The position numbers and the translations under genes are program-made. Below, one piece after another: positions 1-13,484 of a DNA stretch of 64,000 nt. Origin of the DNA: Pristionchus mayeri (taxonomy: Eukaryota; Nematoda; Chromadorea; Rhabditida; Neodiplogasteridae). Location of the stretch: the NCBI GenBank assembly GCA_036245805.1, contig BTRK01000008.1:50673-114672 (forward strand). The letters run 5' to 3'. The notes beneath the pieces are model-generated. The model was not told the origin of the DNA. It was given only the letters and a program-made list of their open reading frames with translations, and made no database searches. Each line of letters starts with the position of its first letter. Position 1 is the stretch's first letter.

Positions 1-1053
1 CTCTATCCCCGAAGTTTACCCGTGTCCCCGAAGTTTACTCTATCCCCGAAGTTTACCCGTATCCCCGAAGTTTACTCTATCCCCGAAGTTTACCCGTATC
101 CCCGAAGTTTACCCGTATCCCCGAAGTTTACTCTATCCCCAAAGTTTACCCGTATCACCGAAGTTTTCCCGTATCCCCGAAGTTTACTCTATCCCCGAAG
201 TTTACCCGTGTCCCCGAAGTTTACTCTATCCCCGAAGTTTACTCTATCGCCAAAGTTTACCCGTATCCCCGAAGTTTACTCTATCCCCGAAGTTTACCCG
301 TATCCCCGAAGTTTACTCTATCCCCGAAGTTTACCCGTATCCCCGAAGTTTACTCTATCGCCAAAGTTTACCCGTATCCCCGAAGTTTACTCTATCCCCA
401 AAGTTTACCCGTATCCCCGAAGTTTACCCGTATCCCCGAAGTTTACTCTATCCCCGAAGTTTACCCGTGTCCCCGAAGTTTACTCTATCCCCGAAGTTTA
501 CTCTATCCCCGAAGTTTACTCTATCCCCGAAGTTTACTCTATCCCCGAAGTTTACCCGTGTCCCCGAAGTTTACTCTATCCCCGAAGTTTACTCTATCCC
601 CGAAGTTTACTCTATCCCCGAAGTTTACTCTATCTCCGAAGTTTACCCGTATCCCCGAAGTTTACTCTATCCCCGAAGTTTACTCTATCCCCGAAGTTTA
701 CCCGTATCCCCGAAGTTTACTCTATCGCCAAAGTTTACCCGTATCCCCGAAGTTTACTCTATCCCCGAAGTTTACCCGTATCCCCGAAGTTTACTCTATC
801 CCCGAAGTTTACCCGTATCCCCGAAGTTTACTCTATCCCCGAAGTTTACCCGTATCCCCGAAGTTTACCCGTATCCCCGAAGTTTACTCTATCCCCAAAG
901 TTTACCCGTATCACCGAAGTTTACCCGTATCCCCGAAGTTTACTCTATCCCCGAAGTTTACCCGTGTCCCCGAAGTTTACTCTATCCCCGAAGTTTACTC
1001 TATCCCCGAAGTTTACCCGTGTCCCCGAAGTTTACTCTATCCCCGAAGTTTAC
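1..1053 (+). repeat. 2,290-bp-spaced duplication, copy 1
   Basis: Positions 1-849 match 2291-3139 unit for unit at a spacing of 2,290 bp, including the Acg, Ak, At and Bcac variants. Two extra A units in the second copy (after 3139) change the spacing to 2,326, and the match continues to 1053/3379. The one private change noticed here is an A-to-T at 167 (AAGTTTTCCC). The first base of the window lies inside this repeat, so it probably continues upstream. Confidence 0.85.
93..130 (-). other. B-B dimer with G-quadruplex-type spacing (example)
   Basis: Wherever two 19-bp units are adjacent, the minus strand reads four G runs in the order GGGG, GGG, GGGG, GGG, with spacers of 4, 8 and 4 bases. 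The plus strand has the matching C runs of an i-motif. This example is one of many; such dimers occur mainly after Ak units. The 8-base loop is slightly longer than the usual 7-base limit of prediction rules, so folding is only a possibility. A units alone give one G run per 18 bp and do not fit. Confidence 0.45.
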
Positions 1054-2290
1054 CCGTATCCCCGAAGTTTACTCTATCCCCGAAGTTTACCCGTATCCCC
1101 GAAGTTTACCCGTATCCCCGAAGTTTACTCTATCCCCAAAGTTTACCCGTATCACCGAAGTTTACCCGTATCCCCGAAGTTTACTCTATCCCCGAAGTTT
1201 ACCCGTGTCCCCGAAGTTTACTCTATCCCCGAAGTTTACTCTATCGCCAAAGTTTACCCGTATCCCCGAAGTTTACTCTATCCCCGAAGTTTACCCGTGT
1301 CCCCGAACTTTACTCTATCCCCGAAGTTTACCCGTATCCCCGAAGTTTACTCTATCCCCGAAGTTTACCCGTATCCCCGAAGTTTACCCGTATCCCCGAA
1401 GTTTACTCTATCCCCAAAGTTTACCCGTATCACCGAAGTTTACCCGTATCCCCGAAGTTTACTCTATCCCCGAAGTTTACCCGTGTCCCCGAAGTTTACT
1501 CTATCCCCGAAGTTTACTCTATCGCCAAAGTTTACCCGTATCCCCGAAGTTTACTCTATCCCCGAAGTTTACCCGTATCCCCGAAGTTTACTCTATCCCC
1601 GAAGTTTACCCGTATCCCCGAAGTTTACTCTATCGCCAAAGTTTACCCGTATCCCCGAAGTTTACTCTATCCCCAAAGTTTACCCGTATCCCCGAAGTTT
1701 ACCCGTATCCCCGAAGTTTACTCTATCCCCGAAGTTTACCCGTGTCCCCGAAGTTTACTCTATCCCCGAAGTTTACTCTATCCCCGAAGTTTACTCTATC
1801 CCCGAAGTTTACTCTATCCCCGAAGTTTACCCGTGTCCCCGAAGTTTACTCTATCCCCGAAGTTTACTCTATCCCCGAAGTTTACTCTATCCCCGAAGTT
1901 TACTCTATCTCCGAAGTTTACCCGTATCCCCGAAGTTTACTCTATCCCCGAAGTTTACTCTATCCCCGAAGTTTACTCTATCCCCGAAGTTTACCCGTAT
2001 CCCCGAAGTTTACTCTATCGCCAAAGTTTACCCGTATCCCCGAAGTTTACTCTATCCCCGAAGTTTACCCGTATCCCCGAAGTTTACTCTATCCCCGAAG
2101 TTTACCCGTATCCCCGAAGTTTACTCTATCCCCGAAGTTTACCCGTATCCCCGAAGTTTACCCGTATCCCCGAAGTTTACTCTATCCCCAAAGTTTACCC
2201 GTATCACCGAAGTTTACCCGTATCCCCGAAGTTTACTCTATCCCCGAAGTTTACCCGTGTCCCCGAAGTTTACTCTATCCCCGAAGTTTA

Positions 2291-3379
2291 CTCTATCCCC
2301 GAAGTTTACCCGTGTCCCCGAAGTTTACTCTATCCCCGAAGTTTACCCGTATCCCCGAAGTTTACTCTATCCCCGAAGTTTACCCGTATCCCCGAAGTTT
2401 ACCCGTATCCCCGAAGTTTACTCTATCCCCAAAGTTTACCCGTATCACCGAAGTTTACCCGTATCCCCGAAGTTTACTCTATCCCCGAAGTTTACCCGTG
2501 TCCCCGAAGTTTACTCTATCCCCGAAGTTTACTCTATCGCCAAAGTTTACCCGTATCCCCGAAGTTTACTCTATCCCCGAAGTTTACCCGTATCCCCGAA
2601 GTTTACTCTATCCCCGAAGTTTACCCGTATCCCCGAAGTTTACTCTATCGCCAAAGTTTACCCGTATCCCCGAAGTTTACTCTATCCCCAAAGTTTACCC
2701 GTATCCCCGAAGTTTACCCGTATCCCCGAAGTTTACTCTATCCCCGAAGTTTACCCGTGTCCCCGAAGTTTACTCTATCCCCGAAGTTTACTCTATCCCC
2801 GAAGTTTACTCTATCCCCGAAGTTTACTCTATCCCCGAAGTTTACCCGTGTCCCCGAAGTTTACTCTATCCCCGAAGTTTACTCTATCCCCGAAGTTTAC
2901 TCTATCCCCGAAGTTTACTCTATCTCCGAAGTTTACCCGTATCCCCGAAGTTTACTCTATCCCCGAAGTTTACTCTATCCCCGAAGTTTACCCGTATCCC
3001 CGAAGTTTACTCTATCGCCAAAGTTTACCCGTATCCCCGAAGTTTACTCTATCCCCGAAGTTTACCCGTATCCCCGAAGTTTACTCTATCCCCGAAGTTT
3101 ACCCGTATCCCCGAAGTTTACTCTATCCCCGAAGTTTACTCTATCCCCGAAGTTTACTCTATCCCCGAAGTTTACCCGTATCCCCGAAGTTTACCCGTAT
3201 CCCCGAAGTTTACTCTATCCCCAAAGTTTACCCGTATCACCGAAGTTTACCCGTATCCCCGAAGTTTACTCTATCCCCGAAGTTTACCCGTGTCCCCGAA
3301 GTTTACTCTATCCCCGAAGTTTACTCTATCCCCGAAGTTTACCCGTGTCCCCGAAGTTTACTCTATCCCCGAAGTTTAC
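2291..3379 (+). repeat. 2,290-bp-spaced duplication, copy 2
   Basis: This is the second copy of the block at 1-1053. It carries two additional 18-bp A units after position 3139, in the run before the B-B-Ak-Bcac motif. Otherwise the order of A, B, G and variant units is the same. From about 2609 on it also belongs to the 1,528-bp repeat, so the two duplication events overlap. Confidence 0.85.
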
Positions 3380-4136
3380 TCTATCCCCGAAGTTTACTCT
3401 ATCCCCGAAGTTTACCCGTATCCCCGAAGTTTACTCTATCGCCAAAGTTTACCCGTATCCCCGAAGTTTACTCTATCCCCGAAGTTTACCCGTATCCCCG
3501 AAGTTTACTCTATCCCCGAAGTTTACCCGTATCCCCGAAGTTTACTCTATCCCCGAAGTTTACTCTATCCCCGAAGTTTACTCTATCCCCGAAGTTTACC
3601 CGTATCCCCGAAGTTTACCCGTATCCCCGAAGTTTACTCTATCCCCAAAGTTTACCCGTATCACCGAAGTTTACCCGTATCCCCGAAGTTTACTCTATCC
3701 CCGAAGTTTACCCGTGTCCCCGAAGTTTACTCTATCCCCGAAGTTTACTCTATCCCCGAAGTTTACCCGTGTCCCCGAAGTTTACTCTATCCCCGAAGTT
3801 TACTCTATCCCCGAAGTTTACTCTATCCCCGAAGTTTACTCTATCTCCGAAGTTTACCCGTATCCCCGAAGTTTACTCTATCCCCGAAGTTTACCCGTAT
3901 CCCCGAAGTTTACTCTATCCCCGAAGTTTACCTGTATCCCCGAAGTTTACTCTATCCCAGAAGTTTACTCTATCCCCGAAGTTTACTCTATCCCCGAAGT
4001 TTACTCTATCTCCGAAGTTTACCCGTATCCCCGAAGTTTACTCTATCCCCGAAGTTTACCCGTATCCCCGAAGTTTACTCTATCGCCAAAGTTTACCCGT
4101 ATCCCCGAAGTTTACTCTATCCCCAAAGTTTACCCG
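2609..4136 (+). repeat. 1,528-bp higher-order repeat, copy 1
   Basis: The block is followed directly by a second copy at exactly 1,528 bp spacing. Markers that align are Acg units at 2643/4171, 3010/4538 and 3434/4962, Bcac at 3237/4765 and 3661/5189, and Acag at 3959/5487. The block contains the first Ct (CCTGTAT) and Acag units of the window, which are absent from the first 3.9 kb. Confidence 0.88.
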
Positions 4137-5705
4137 TATCCCCGAAGTTTACCCGTATCCCCGAAGTTTACTCTATCGCCAAAGTTTACCCGTATCCCCG
4201 AAGTTTACTCTATCCCCAAAGTTTACCCGTATCCCCGAAGTTTACCCGTATCCCCGAAGTTTACTCTATCCCCGAAGTTTACCCGTGTCCCCGAAGTTTA
4301 CTCTATCCCCGAAGTTTACTCTATCCCCGAAGTTTACTCTATCCCCGAAGTTTACTCTATCCCCGAAGTTTACCCGTGTCCCCGAAGTTTACTCTATCCC
4401 CGAAGTTTACTCTATCCCCGAAGTTTACTCTATCCCCGAAGTTTACTCTATCTCCGAAGTTTACCCGTATCCCCGAAGTTTACTCTATCCCCGAAGTTTA
4501 CTCTATCCCCGAAGTTTACCCGTATCCCCGAAGTTTACTCTATCGCCAAAGTTTACCCGTATCCCCGAAGTTTACTCTATCCCCGAAGTTTACCCGTATC
4601 CCCGAAGTTTACTCTATCCCCGAAGTTTACCCGTATCCCCGAAGTTTACTCTATCCCCGAAGTTTACTCTATCCCCGAAGTTTACTCTATCCCCGAAGTT
4701 TACCCGTATCCCCGAAGTTTACCCGTATCCCCGAAGTTTACTCTATCCCCAAAGTTTACCCGTATCACCGAAGTTTACCCGTATCCCCGAAGTTTACTCT
4801 ATCCCCGAAGTTTACCCGTGTCCCCGAAGTTTACTCTATCCCCGAAGTTTACTCTATCCCCGAAGTTTACCCGTGTCCCCGAAGTTTACTCTATCCCCGA
4901 AGTTTACTCTATCCCCGAAGTTTACTCTATCCCCGAAGTTTACCCGTATCCCCGAAGTTTACTCTATCGCCAAAGTTTACCCGTATCCCCGAAGTTTACT
5001 CTATCCCCGAAGTTTACCCGTATCCCCGAAGTTTACTCTATCCCCGAAGTTTACCCGTATCCCCGAAGTTTACTCTATCCCCGAAGTTTACTCTATCCCC
5101 GAAGTTTACTCTATCCCCGAAGTTTACCCGTATCCCCGAAGTTTACCCGTATCCCCGAAGTTTACTCTATCCCCAAAGTTTACCCGTATCACCGAAGTTT
5201 ACCCGTATCCCCGAAGTTTACTCTATCCCCGAAGTTTACCCGTGTCCCCGAAGTTTACTCTATCCCCGAAGTTTACTCTATCCCCGAAGTTTACCCGTGT
5301 CCCCGAAGTTTACTCTATCCCCGAAGTTTACTCTATCCCCGAAGTTTACTCTATCCCCGAAGTTTACTCTATCTCCGAAGTTTACCCGTATCCCCGAAGT
5401 TTACTCTATCCCCGAAGTTTACCCGTATCCCCGAAGTTTACTCTATCCCCGAAGTTTACCTGTATCCCCGAAGTTTACTCTATCCCAGAAGTTTACTCTA
5501 TCCCCGAAGTTTACTCTATCCCCGAAGTTTACTCTATCTCCGAAGTTTACCCGTATCCCCGAAGTTTACTCTATCCCCGAAGTTTACCCGTATCCCCGAA
5601 GTTTACTCTATCGCCAAAGTTTACCCGTATCCCCGAAGTTTACTCTATCCCCAAAGTTTACCCGTATCCCCGAAGTTTACCCGTATCCCCGAAGTTTACT
5701 CTATC
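4137..5705 (+). repeat. 1,528-bp higher-order repeat, copy 2
   Basis: This tandem copy of 2609-4136 runs about 41 bp into what would be a third copy. It then diverges at 5706, where an Acg unit is replaced by a plain A unit. No third full copy follows; the next Acag unit is at 6573, only 1,086 bp further on. Confidence 0.88.
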
Positions 5706-8554
5706 CCCGAAGTTTACCCGTGTCCCCGAAGTTTACTCTATCCCCGAAGTTTACTCTATCCCCGAAGTTTACTCTATCCCCGAAGTTTACCCGTGTCCCC
5801 GAAGTTTACTCTATCCCCGAAGTTTACTCTATCCCCGAAGTTTACTCTATCCCCGAAGTTTACTCTATCTCCGAAGTTTACCCGTATCCCCGAAGTTTAC
5901 TCTATCCCCGAAGTTTACTCTATCCCCGAAGTTTACCCGTATCCCCGAAGTTTACTCTATCGCCAAAGTTTACCCGTATCCCCGAAGTTTACTCTATCCC
6001 CGAAGTTTACCCGTATCCCGGAAGTTTACTCTATCCCCGAAGTTTACCCGTATCCCCGAAGTTTACTCTATCCCCGAAGTTTACCCGTATCCCCGAAGTT
6101 TACTCTATCGCCAAAGTTTACCCGTATCCCCGAAGTTTACTCTATCCCCGAAGTTTACCCGTATCCCCGAAGTTTACTCTATCCCCGAAGTTTACCCGTA
6201 TCCCCGAAGTTTACTCTATCCCCGAAGTTTACTCTATCCCCGAAGTTTACTCTATCCCCGAAGTTTACCCGTATCCCCGAAGTTTACCCGTATCCCCGAA
6301 GTTTACTCTATCCCCAAAGTTTACCCGTATCACCGAAGTTTACCCGTATCCCCGAAGTTTACTCTATCCCCGAAGTTTACCCGTGTCCCCGAAGTTTACT
6401 CTATCCCCGAAGTTTACTCTATCCCCGAAGTTTACTCTATCCCCGAAGTTTACTCTATCTCCGAAGTTTACCCGTATCCCCGAAGTTTACTCTATCCCCG
6501 AAGTTTACCCGTATCCCCGAAGTTTACTCTATCCCCGAAGTTTACCTGTATCCCCGAAGTTTACTCTATCCCAGAAGTTTACTCTATCCCCGAAGTTTAC
6601 TCTATCTCCGAAGTTTACCCGTATCCCCGAAGTTTACTCTATCCCCGAAGTTTACTCTATCCCCGAAGTTTACTCTATCCCCGAAGTTTACTCTATCCCC
6701 GAAGTTTACTCTATCCCCGAAGTTTACCCGTGTCCCCGAAGTTTACTCTATCCCCGAAGTTTACTCTATCCCCGAAGTTTACTCTATCCCCGAAGTTTAC
6801 TCTATCCCCGAAGTTTACCCGTGTCCCCGAAGTTTACTCTATCCCCGAAGTTTACTCTATCCCCGAAGTTTACTCTATCCCCGAAGTTTACTCTATCTCC
6901 GAAGTTTACCCGTATCCCCGAAGTTTACTCTATCCCCGAAGTTTACCCGTATCCCCGAAGTTTACTCTATCCCCGAAGTTTACCTGTATCCCCGAAGTTT
7001 ACTCTATCCCCGAAGTTTACTCTATCCCCGAAGTTTACTCTATCTCCGAAGTTTACCCGTATCCCCGAAGTTTACTCTATCCCCGAAGTTTACTCTATTC
7101 CCGAAGTTTACCCGTATCCCCGAAGTTTACTCTATCGCCAAAGTTTACCCGTATCCCCGAAGTTTACTCTATCCCCGAAGTTTACCCGTATCCCCGAAGT
7201 TTACTCTATCCCCGAAGTTTACCCGTATCCCCGAAGTTTACTCTATCCCCGAAGTTTACCCGTATCCCCGAAGTTTACTCTATCCCCGAAGTTTACCCGT
7301 ATCCCCGAAGTTTACTCTATCCCCAAAGTTTACCCGTATCCCCGAAGTTTACCCGTATCCCCGAAGTTTACTCTATCCCCGAAGTTTACTCTATCCCCGA
7401 AGTTTACCCGTATCCCCGAAGTTTACCCGTATCCCCGAAGTTTACTCTATCCCCAAAGTTTACCCGTATCCCCGAAGTTTACCCGTATCCCCGAAGTTTA
7501 CTCTATCCCCGAAGTTTACCCGTGTCCCCGAAGTTTACTCTATCCCCGAAGTTTACTCTATCCCCGAAGTTTACCCGTGTCCCCGAAGTTTACTCTATCC
7601 CCGAAGTTTACTCTATCCCCGAAGTTTACTCTATCCCCGAAGTTTACTCTATCTCCGAAGTTTACCCGTATCCCCGAAGTTTACTCTATCCCCGAAGTTT
7701 ACCCGTATCCCCGAAGTTTACTCTATCGCCAAAGTTTACCCGTATCCCCGAAGTTTACTCTATCCCCGAAGTTTACCCGTATCTCCGAAGTTTACTCTAT
7801 CCCCGAAGTTTACCCGTATCCCCGAAGTTTACTCTATCCCCGAAGTTTACCCGTATCCCCGAAGTTTACTCTATCCCCGAAGTTTACTCTATCCCCGAAG
7901 TTTACTCTATCCCCGAAGTTTACTCTATCCCCGAAGTTTACCCGTGTCCCCGAAGTTTACTCTATCCCCGAAGTTTACTCTATCCCCGAAGTTTACTCTA
8001 TCCCCGAAGTTTACTCTATCTCCGAAGTTTACTCTATCCCCGAAGTTTACTCTATCCCCGAAGTTTACTCTATCTCCGAAGTTTACCCGTATCCCCGAAG
8101 TTTTCTCTATCCCCGAAGTTTACTCTATCGCCAAAGTTTACCCGTATCCCCGAAGTTTACTCTATCCCCGAAGTTTACCCGTATCTCCGAAGTTTACTCT
8201 ATCCCCGAAGTTTACCCGTATCCCCGAAGTTTACTCTATCCCCGAAGTTTACCCGTATCCCCGAAGTTTACTCTATCCCCGAAGTTTACCTGTATCCCCG
8301 AAGTTTACTCTATCCCCGAAGTTTACTCTATCCCCGAAGTTTACTCTATCTCCGAAGTTTACCCGTATCCCCGAAGTTTACTCTATCCCCGAAGTTTACT
8401 CTATCCCCGAAGTTTACTCTATCCCCGAAGTTTACTCTATCCCCGAAGTTTACTCTATCCCCGAAGTTTACCCGTGTCCCCGAAGTTTACTCTATCCCCG
8501 AAGTTTACTCTATCCCCGAAGTTTACTCTATCCCCGAAGTTTACTCTATCTCCG

Positions 8555-11500
8555 AAGTTTACCCGTATCCCCGAAGTTTACTCTATCCCCGAAGTTTACC
8601 CGTATCCCCGAAGTTTACTCTATCCCCGAAGTTTACCTGTATCCCCGAAGTTTACTCTATCCCCGAAGTTTACTCTATCCCCGAAGTTTACTCTATCTCC
8701 GAAGTTTACCCGTATCCCCGAAGTTTACTCTATCCCCGAAGTTTACTCTATTCCCGAAGTTTACCCGTATCCCCGAAGTTTACTCTATCGCCAAAGTTTA
8801 CCCGTATCCCCGAAGTTTACTCTATCCCCGAAGTTTACCCGTATCCCCGAAGTTTACTCTATCCCCGAAGTTTACCCGTATCCCCGAAGTTTACTCTATC
8901 CCCGAAGTTTACCCGTATCCCCGAAGTTTACTCTATCCCCGAAGTTTACCCGTATCCCCGAAGTTTACTCTATCCCCAAAGTTTACCCGTATCCCCGAAG
9001 TTTACCCGTATCCCCGAAGTTTACTCTATCCCCGAAGTTTACTCTATCCCCGAAGTTTACCCGTATCCCCGAAGTTTACCCGTATCCCCGAAGTTTACTC
9101 TATCCCCAAAGTTTACCCGTATCCCCGAAGTTTACCCGTATCCCCGAAGTTTACTCTATCCCCGAAGTTTACCCGTGTCCCCGAAGTTTACTCTATCCCC
9201 GAAGTTTACTCTATCCCCGAAGTTTACCCGTGTCCCCGAAGTTTACTCTATCCCCGAAGTTTACTCTATCCCCGAAGTTTACTCTATCCCCGAAGTTTAC
9301 TCTATCTCCGAAGTTTACCCGTATCCCCGAAGTTTACTCTATCCCCGAAGTTTACCCGTATCCCCGAAGTTTACTCTATCGCCAAAGTTTACCCGTATCC
9401 CCGAAGTTTACTCTATCCCCGAAGTTTACCCGTATCTCCGAAGTTTACTCTATCCCCGAAGTTTACCCGTATCCCCGAAGTTTACTCTATCCCCGAAGTT
9501 TACCCGTATCCCCGAAGTTTACTCTATCCCCGAAGTTTACTCTATCCCCGAAGTTTACTCTATCCCCGAAGTTTACTCTATCCCCGAAGTTTACCCGTGT
9601 CCCCGAAGTTTACTCTATCCCCGAAGTTTACTCTATCCCCGAAGTTTACTCTATCCCCGAAGTTTACTCTATCTCCGAAGTTTACTCTATCCCCGAAGTT
9701 TACTCTATCCCCGAAGTTTACTCTATCTCCGAAGTTTACCCGTATCCCCGAAGTTTTCTCTATCCCCGAAGTTTACTCTATCCCCGAAGTTTACCCGTAT
9801 CCCCGAAGTTTACTCTATCGCCAAAGTTTACCCGTATCCCCGAAGTTTACTCTATCCCCGAAGTTTACCCGTATCTCCGAAGTTTACTCTATCCCCGAAG
9901 TTTACCCGTATCCCCGAAGTTTACTCTATCCCCGAAGTTTACCCGTATCCCCGAAGTTTACTCTATCCCCGAAGTTTACTCTATCCCCGAAGTTTACTCT
10001 ATCCCCGAAGTTTACCCGTATCCCCGAAGTTTACCCGTATCCCCGAAGTTTACTCTATCGCCAAAGTTTACCCGTATCCCCGAAGTTTACTCTATCCCCG
10101 AAGTTTACCCGTATCTCCGAAGTTTACTCTATCCCCGAAGTTTACCCGTATCCCCGAAGTTTACTCTATCCCCGAAGTTTACCCGTATCCCCGAAGTTTA
10201 CTCTATCCCCGAAGTTTACTCTATCCCCGAAGTTTACTCTATCCCCGAAGTTTACCCGTATCTCCGAAGTTTACTCTATCCTCGAAGTTTACCCGTATCC
10301 CCGAAGTTTACTCTATCCCCGAAGTTTACCCGTATCCCCGAAGTTTACTCTATCCCCGAAGTTTACTCTATCCCCGAAGTTTACTCTATCCCCGAAGTTT
10401 ACCCGTATCCCCGAAGTTTACCCGTATCCCCGAAGTTTACTCTATCCCCAAAGTTTACCCGTATCCCCGAAGTTTACCCGTATCCCCGAAGTTTACTCTA
10501 TCCCCGAAGTTTACCCGTGTCCCCGAAGTTTACTCTATCCCCGAAGTTTACTCTATCCCCGAAGTTTACCCGTATCCCCGAAGTTTACTCTATCCCCGAA
10601 GTTTACCTGTATCCCCGAAGTTTACTCTATCCCCGAAGTTTACTCTATCCCCGAAGTTTACTCTATCTCCGAAGTTTACCCGTATCCCCGAAGTTTACTC
10701 TATCCCCGAAGTTTACTCTATCCCCGAAGTTTACCCGTATCCCCGAAGTTTACTCTATCGCCAAAGTTTACCCGTATCCCCGAAATTTACTCTATCCCCA
10801 AAGTTTACCCGTATCCCCGAAGTTTACCCGTATCCCCGAAGTTTACTCTATCCCCGAAGTTTACCCGTGTCCCCGAAGTTTACTCTATCCCCGAAGTTTA
10901 CTCTATCCCCGAAGTTTACTCTATCCCCGAAGTTTACTCTATCCCCGAAGTTTACTCTATCCCCGAAGTTTACCCGTGTCCCCGAAGTTTACTCTATCCC
11001 CGAAGTTTACTCTATCCCCGAAGTTTACTCTATCCCCGAAGTTTACTCTATCTCCGAAGTTTACCCGTATCCCCGAAGTTTACTCTATCCCCGAAGTTTA
11101 CCCGTATCCCCGAAGTTTACTCTATCCCCGAAGTTTACCTGTATCCCCGAAGTTTACTCTATCCCCGAAGTTTACTCTATCCCCGAAGTTTACTCTATCT
11201 CCGAAGTTTACCCGTATCCCCGAAGTTTACTCTATCCCCGAAGTTTACTCTATCCCCGAAGTTTACTCTATCCCCGAAGTTTACCCGTATCCCCGAAGTT
11301 TACCCGTATCCCCGAAGTTTACTCTATCCCCAAAGTTTACCCGTATCCCCGAAGTTTACCCGTATCCCCGAAGTTTACTCTATCCCCGAAGTTTACCCGT
11401 GTCCCCGAAGTTTACTCTATCCCCGAAGTTTACTCTATCCCCGAAGTTTACCCGTATCCCCGAAGTTTACTCTATCCCCGAAGTTTACCTGTATCCCCGA

Positions 11501-13484
11501 AGTTTACTCTATCCCCGAAGTTTACTCTATCCCCGAAGTTTACTCTATCTCCGAAGTTTACCCGTATCCCCGAAGTTTACTCTATCCCCGAAGTTTACTC
11601 TATCCCCGAAGTTTACCCGTATCCCCGAAGTTTACTCTATCGCCAAAGTTTACCCGTATCCCCGAAATTTACTCTATCCCCATAGTTTACCCGTATCCCC
11701 GAAGTTTACCCGTATCCCCGAAGTTTACTCTATCCCCGAAGTTTACCCGTGTCCCCGAAGTTTACTCTATCCCCGAAGTTTACTCTATCCCCGAAGTTTA
11801 CTCTATCCCCGAAGTTTACTCTATCCCCGAAGTTTACTCTATCCCCGAAGTTTACCCGTGTCCCCGAAGTTTACTCTATCCCCGAAGTTTACTCTATCCC
11901 CGAAGTTTACTCTATCCCCGAAGTTTACTCTATCTCCGAAGTTTACCCGTATCCCCGAAGTTTACTCTATCCCCGAAGTTTACCCGTATCCCCGAAGTTT
12001 ACTCTATCCCCGAAGTTTACCTGTATCCCCGAAGTTTACTCTATCCCCGAAGTTTACTCTATCCCCGAAGTTTACTCTATCTCCGAAGTTTACCCGTATC
12101 CCCGAAGTTTACTCTATCCCCGAAGTTTACTCTATCCCCGAAGTTTACCCGTATCCCCGAAGTTTACTCTATCGCCAAAGTTTACCCGTATCCCCGAAGT
12201 TTACTCTATCCCCGAAGTTTACCCGTATCCCCGAAGTTTACTCTATCCCCGAAGTTTACCCGTATCCCCGAAGTTTACTCTATCCCCGAAGTTCACCCGT
12301 ATCCCCGAAGTTTACTCTATCCCCGAAGTTTACCCGTATCCCCGAAGTTTACTCTATCCCCAAAGTTTACCCGTATCCCCGAAGTTTACCCGTATCCCCG
12401 AAGTTTACTCTATCCCCGAAGTTTACTCTATCCCCGAAGTTTACCCGTATCCCCGAAGTTTACCCGTATCCCCGAAGTTTACTCTATCCCCAAAGTTTAC
12501 CCGTATCCCCGAAGTTTACCCGTATCCCCGAAGTTTACTCTATCCCCGAAGTTTACCCGTGTCCCCGAAGTTTACTCTATCCCCGAAGTTTACTCTATCC
12601 CCGAAGTTTACTCTATCCCCGAAGTTTACTCTATCTCCGAAGTTTACCCGTATCCCCGAAGTTTACTCTATCCCCGAAGTTTACCCGTATCCCCGAAGTT
12701 TACTCTATCCCCGAAGTTTACCTGTATCCCCGAAGTTTACTCTATCCCCGAAGTTTACCCGTGTCCCCGAAGTTTACTCTATCCCCGAAGTTTACCCGTA
12801 TCCCCGAAGTTTACTCTATCCCCGAAGTTTACCCGTATCCCCGAAGTTTACTCTATCCCCGAAGTTTACCTGTATCCCCGAAGTTTACTCTATCCCCGAA
12901 GTTTACTCTATCCCCGAAGTTTACTCTATCTCCGAAGTTTACCCGTATCCCCGAAGTTTACTCTATCCCCGAAGTTTACTCTATCCCCGAAGTTTACTCT
13001 ATCCCCGAAGTTTACTCTATCCCCGAAGTTTACTCTATCCCCGAAGTTTACTCTATCCCCGAAGTTTACTCTATCTCCGAAGTTTACCCGTATCCCCGAA
13101 GTTTACTCTATCCCCGAAGTTTACCCGTATCCCCGAAGTTTACTCTATCCCCGAAGTTTACCTGTATCCCCGAAGTTTACTCTATCCCCGAAGTTTACTC
13201 TATCCCCGAAGTTTACTCTATCTCCGAAGTTTACCCGTATCCCCGAAGTTTACTCTATCCCCGAAGTTTACTCTATCCCCGAAGTTTACCCGTATCCCCG
13301 AAGTTTACTCTATCGCCAAAGTTTACCCGTATCCCCGAAGTTTACTCTATCCCCGAAGTTTACCCGTATCCCCGAAGTTTACTCTATCCCCGAAGTTTAC
13401 CCGTATCCCCGAAGTTTACTCTATCCCCGAAGTTTACTCTATCCCCGAAGTTTACCCGTATCCCCGAAGTTTACTCTATCGCCA
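8555..13484 (+). repeat. ~4.95-kb higher-order repeat, copy 1 (4,930 bp)
   Basis: The match to 13485-18413 begins immediately after an At unit (8544) that aligns with an Acg unit (13474). The spacing is 4,930 bp up to about 10,243. It becomes 4,967 bp afterwards because copy 2 has an extra 37-bp Acg+B dimer. Aligned markers are CTCTATTCCC at 8746/13676, GTTTTCTC near 9757/14687, CTCTATCCTC at 10274/15241, GAAATTTA at 10785/15752, CATAG at 11681/16648 and GTTCACCC at 12294/17261. Confidence 0.9.

Larger units (their letters stand above)
1..6590 (+). repeat. Left domain rich in Bcac and Acag variants
   Basis: TCACCGAAG (Bcac) occurs at about 155, 911, 1152, 1430, 2204, 2445, 3237, 3661, 4765, 5189 and 6330. 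CCCAGAAG (Acag) occurs at 3959, 5487 and 6573. Apart from one Bcac at 18428, neither variant appears again until about 51.5 kb. The domain limit at about 6.6 kb is therefore a change in array subfamily, not an array boundary. Confidence 0.8.
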
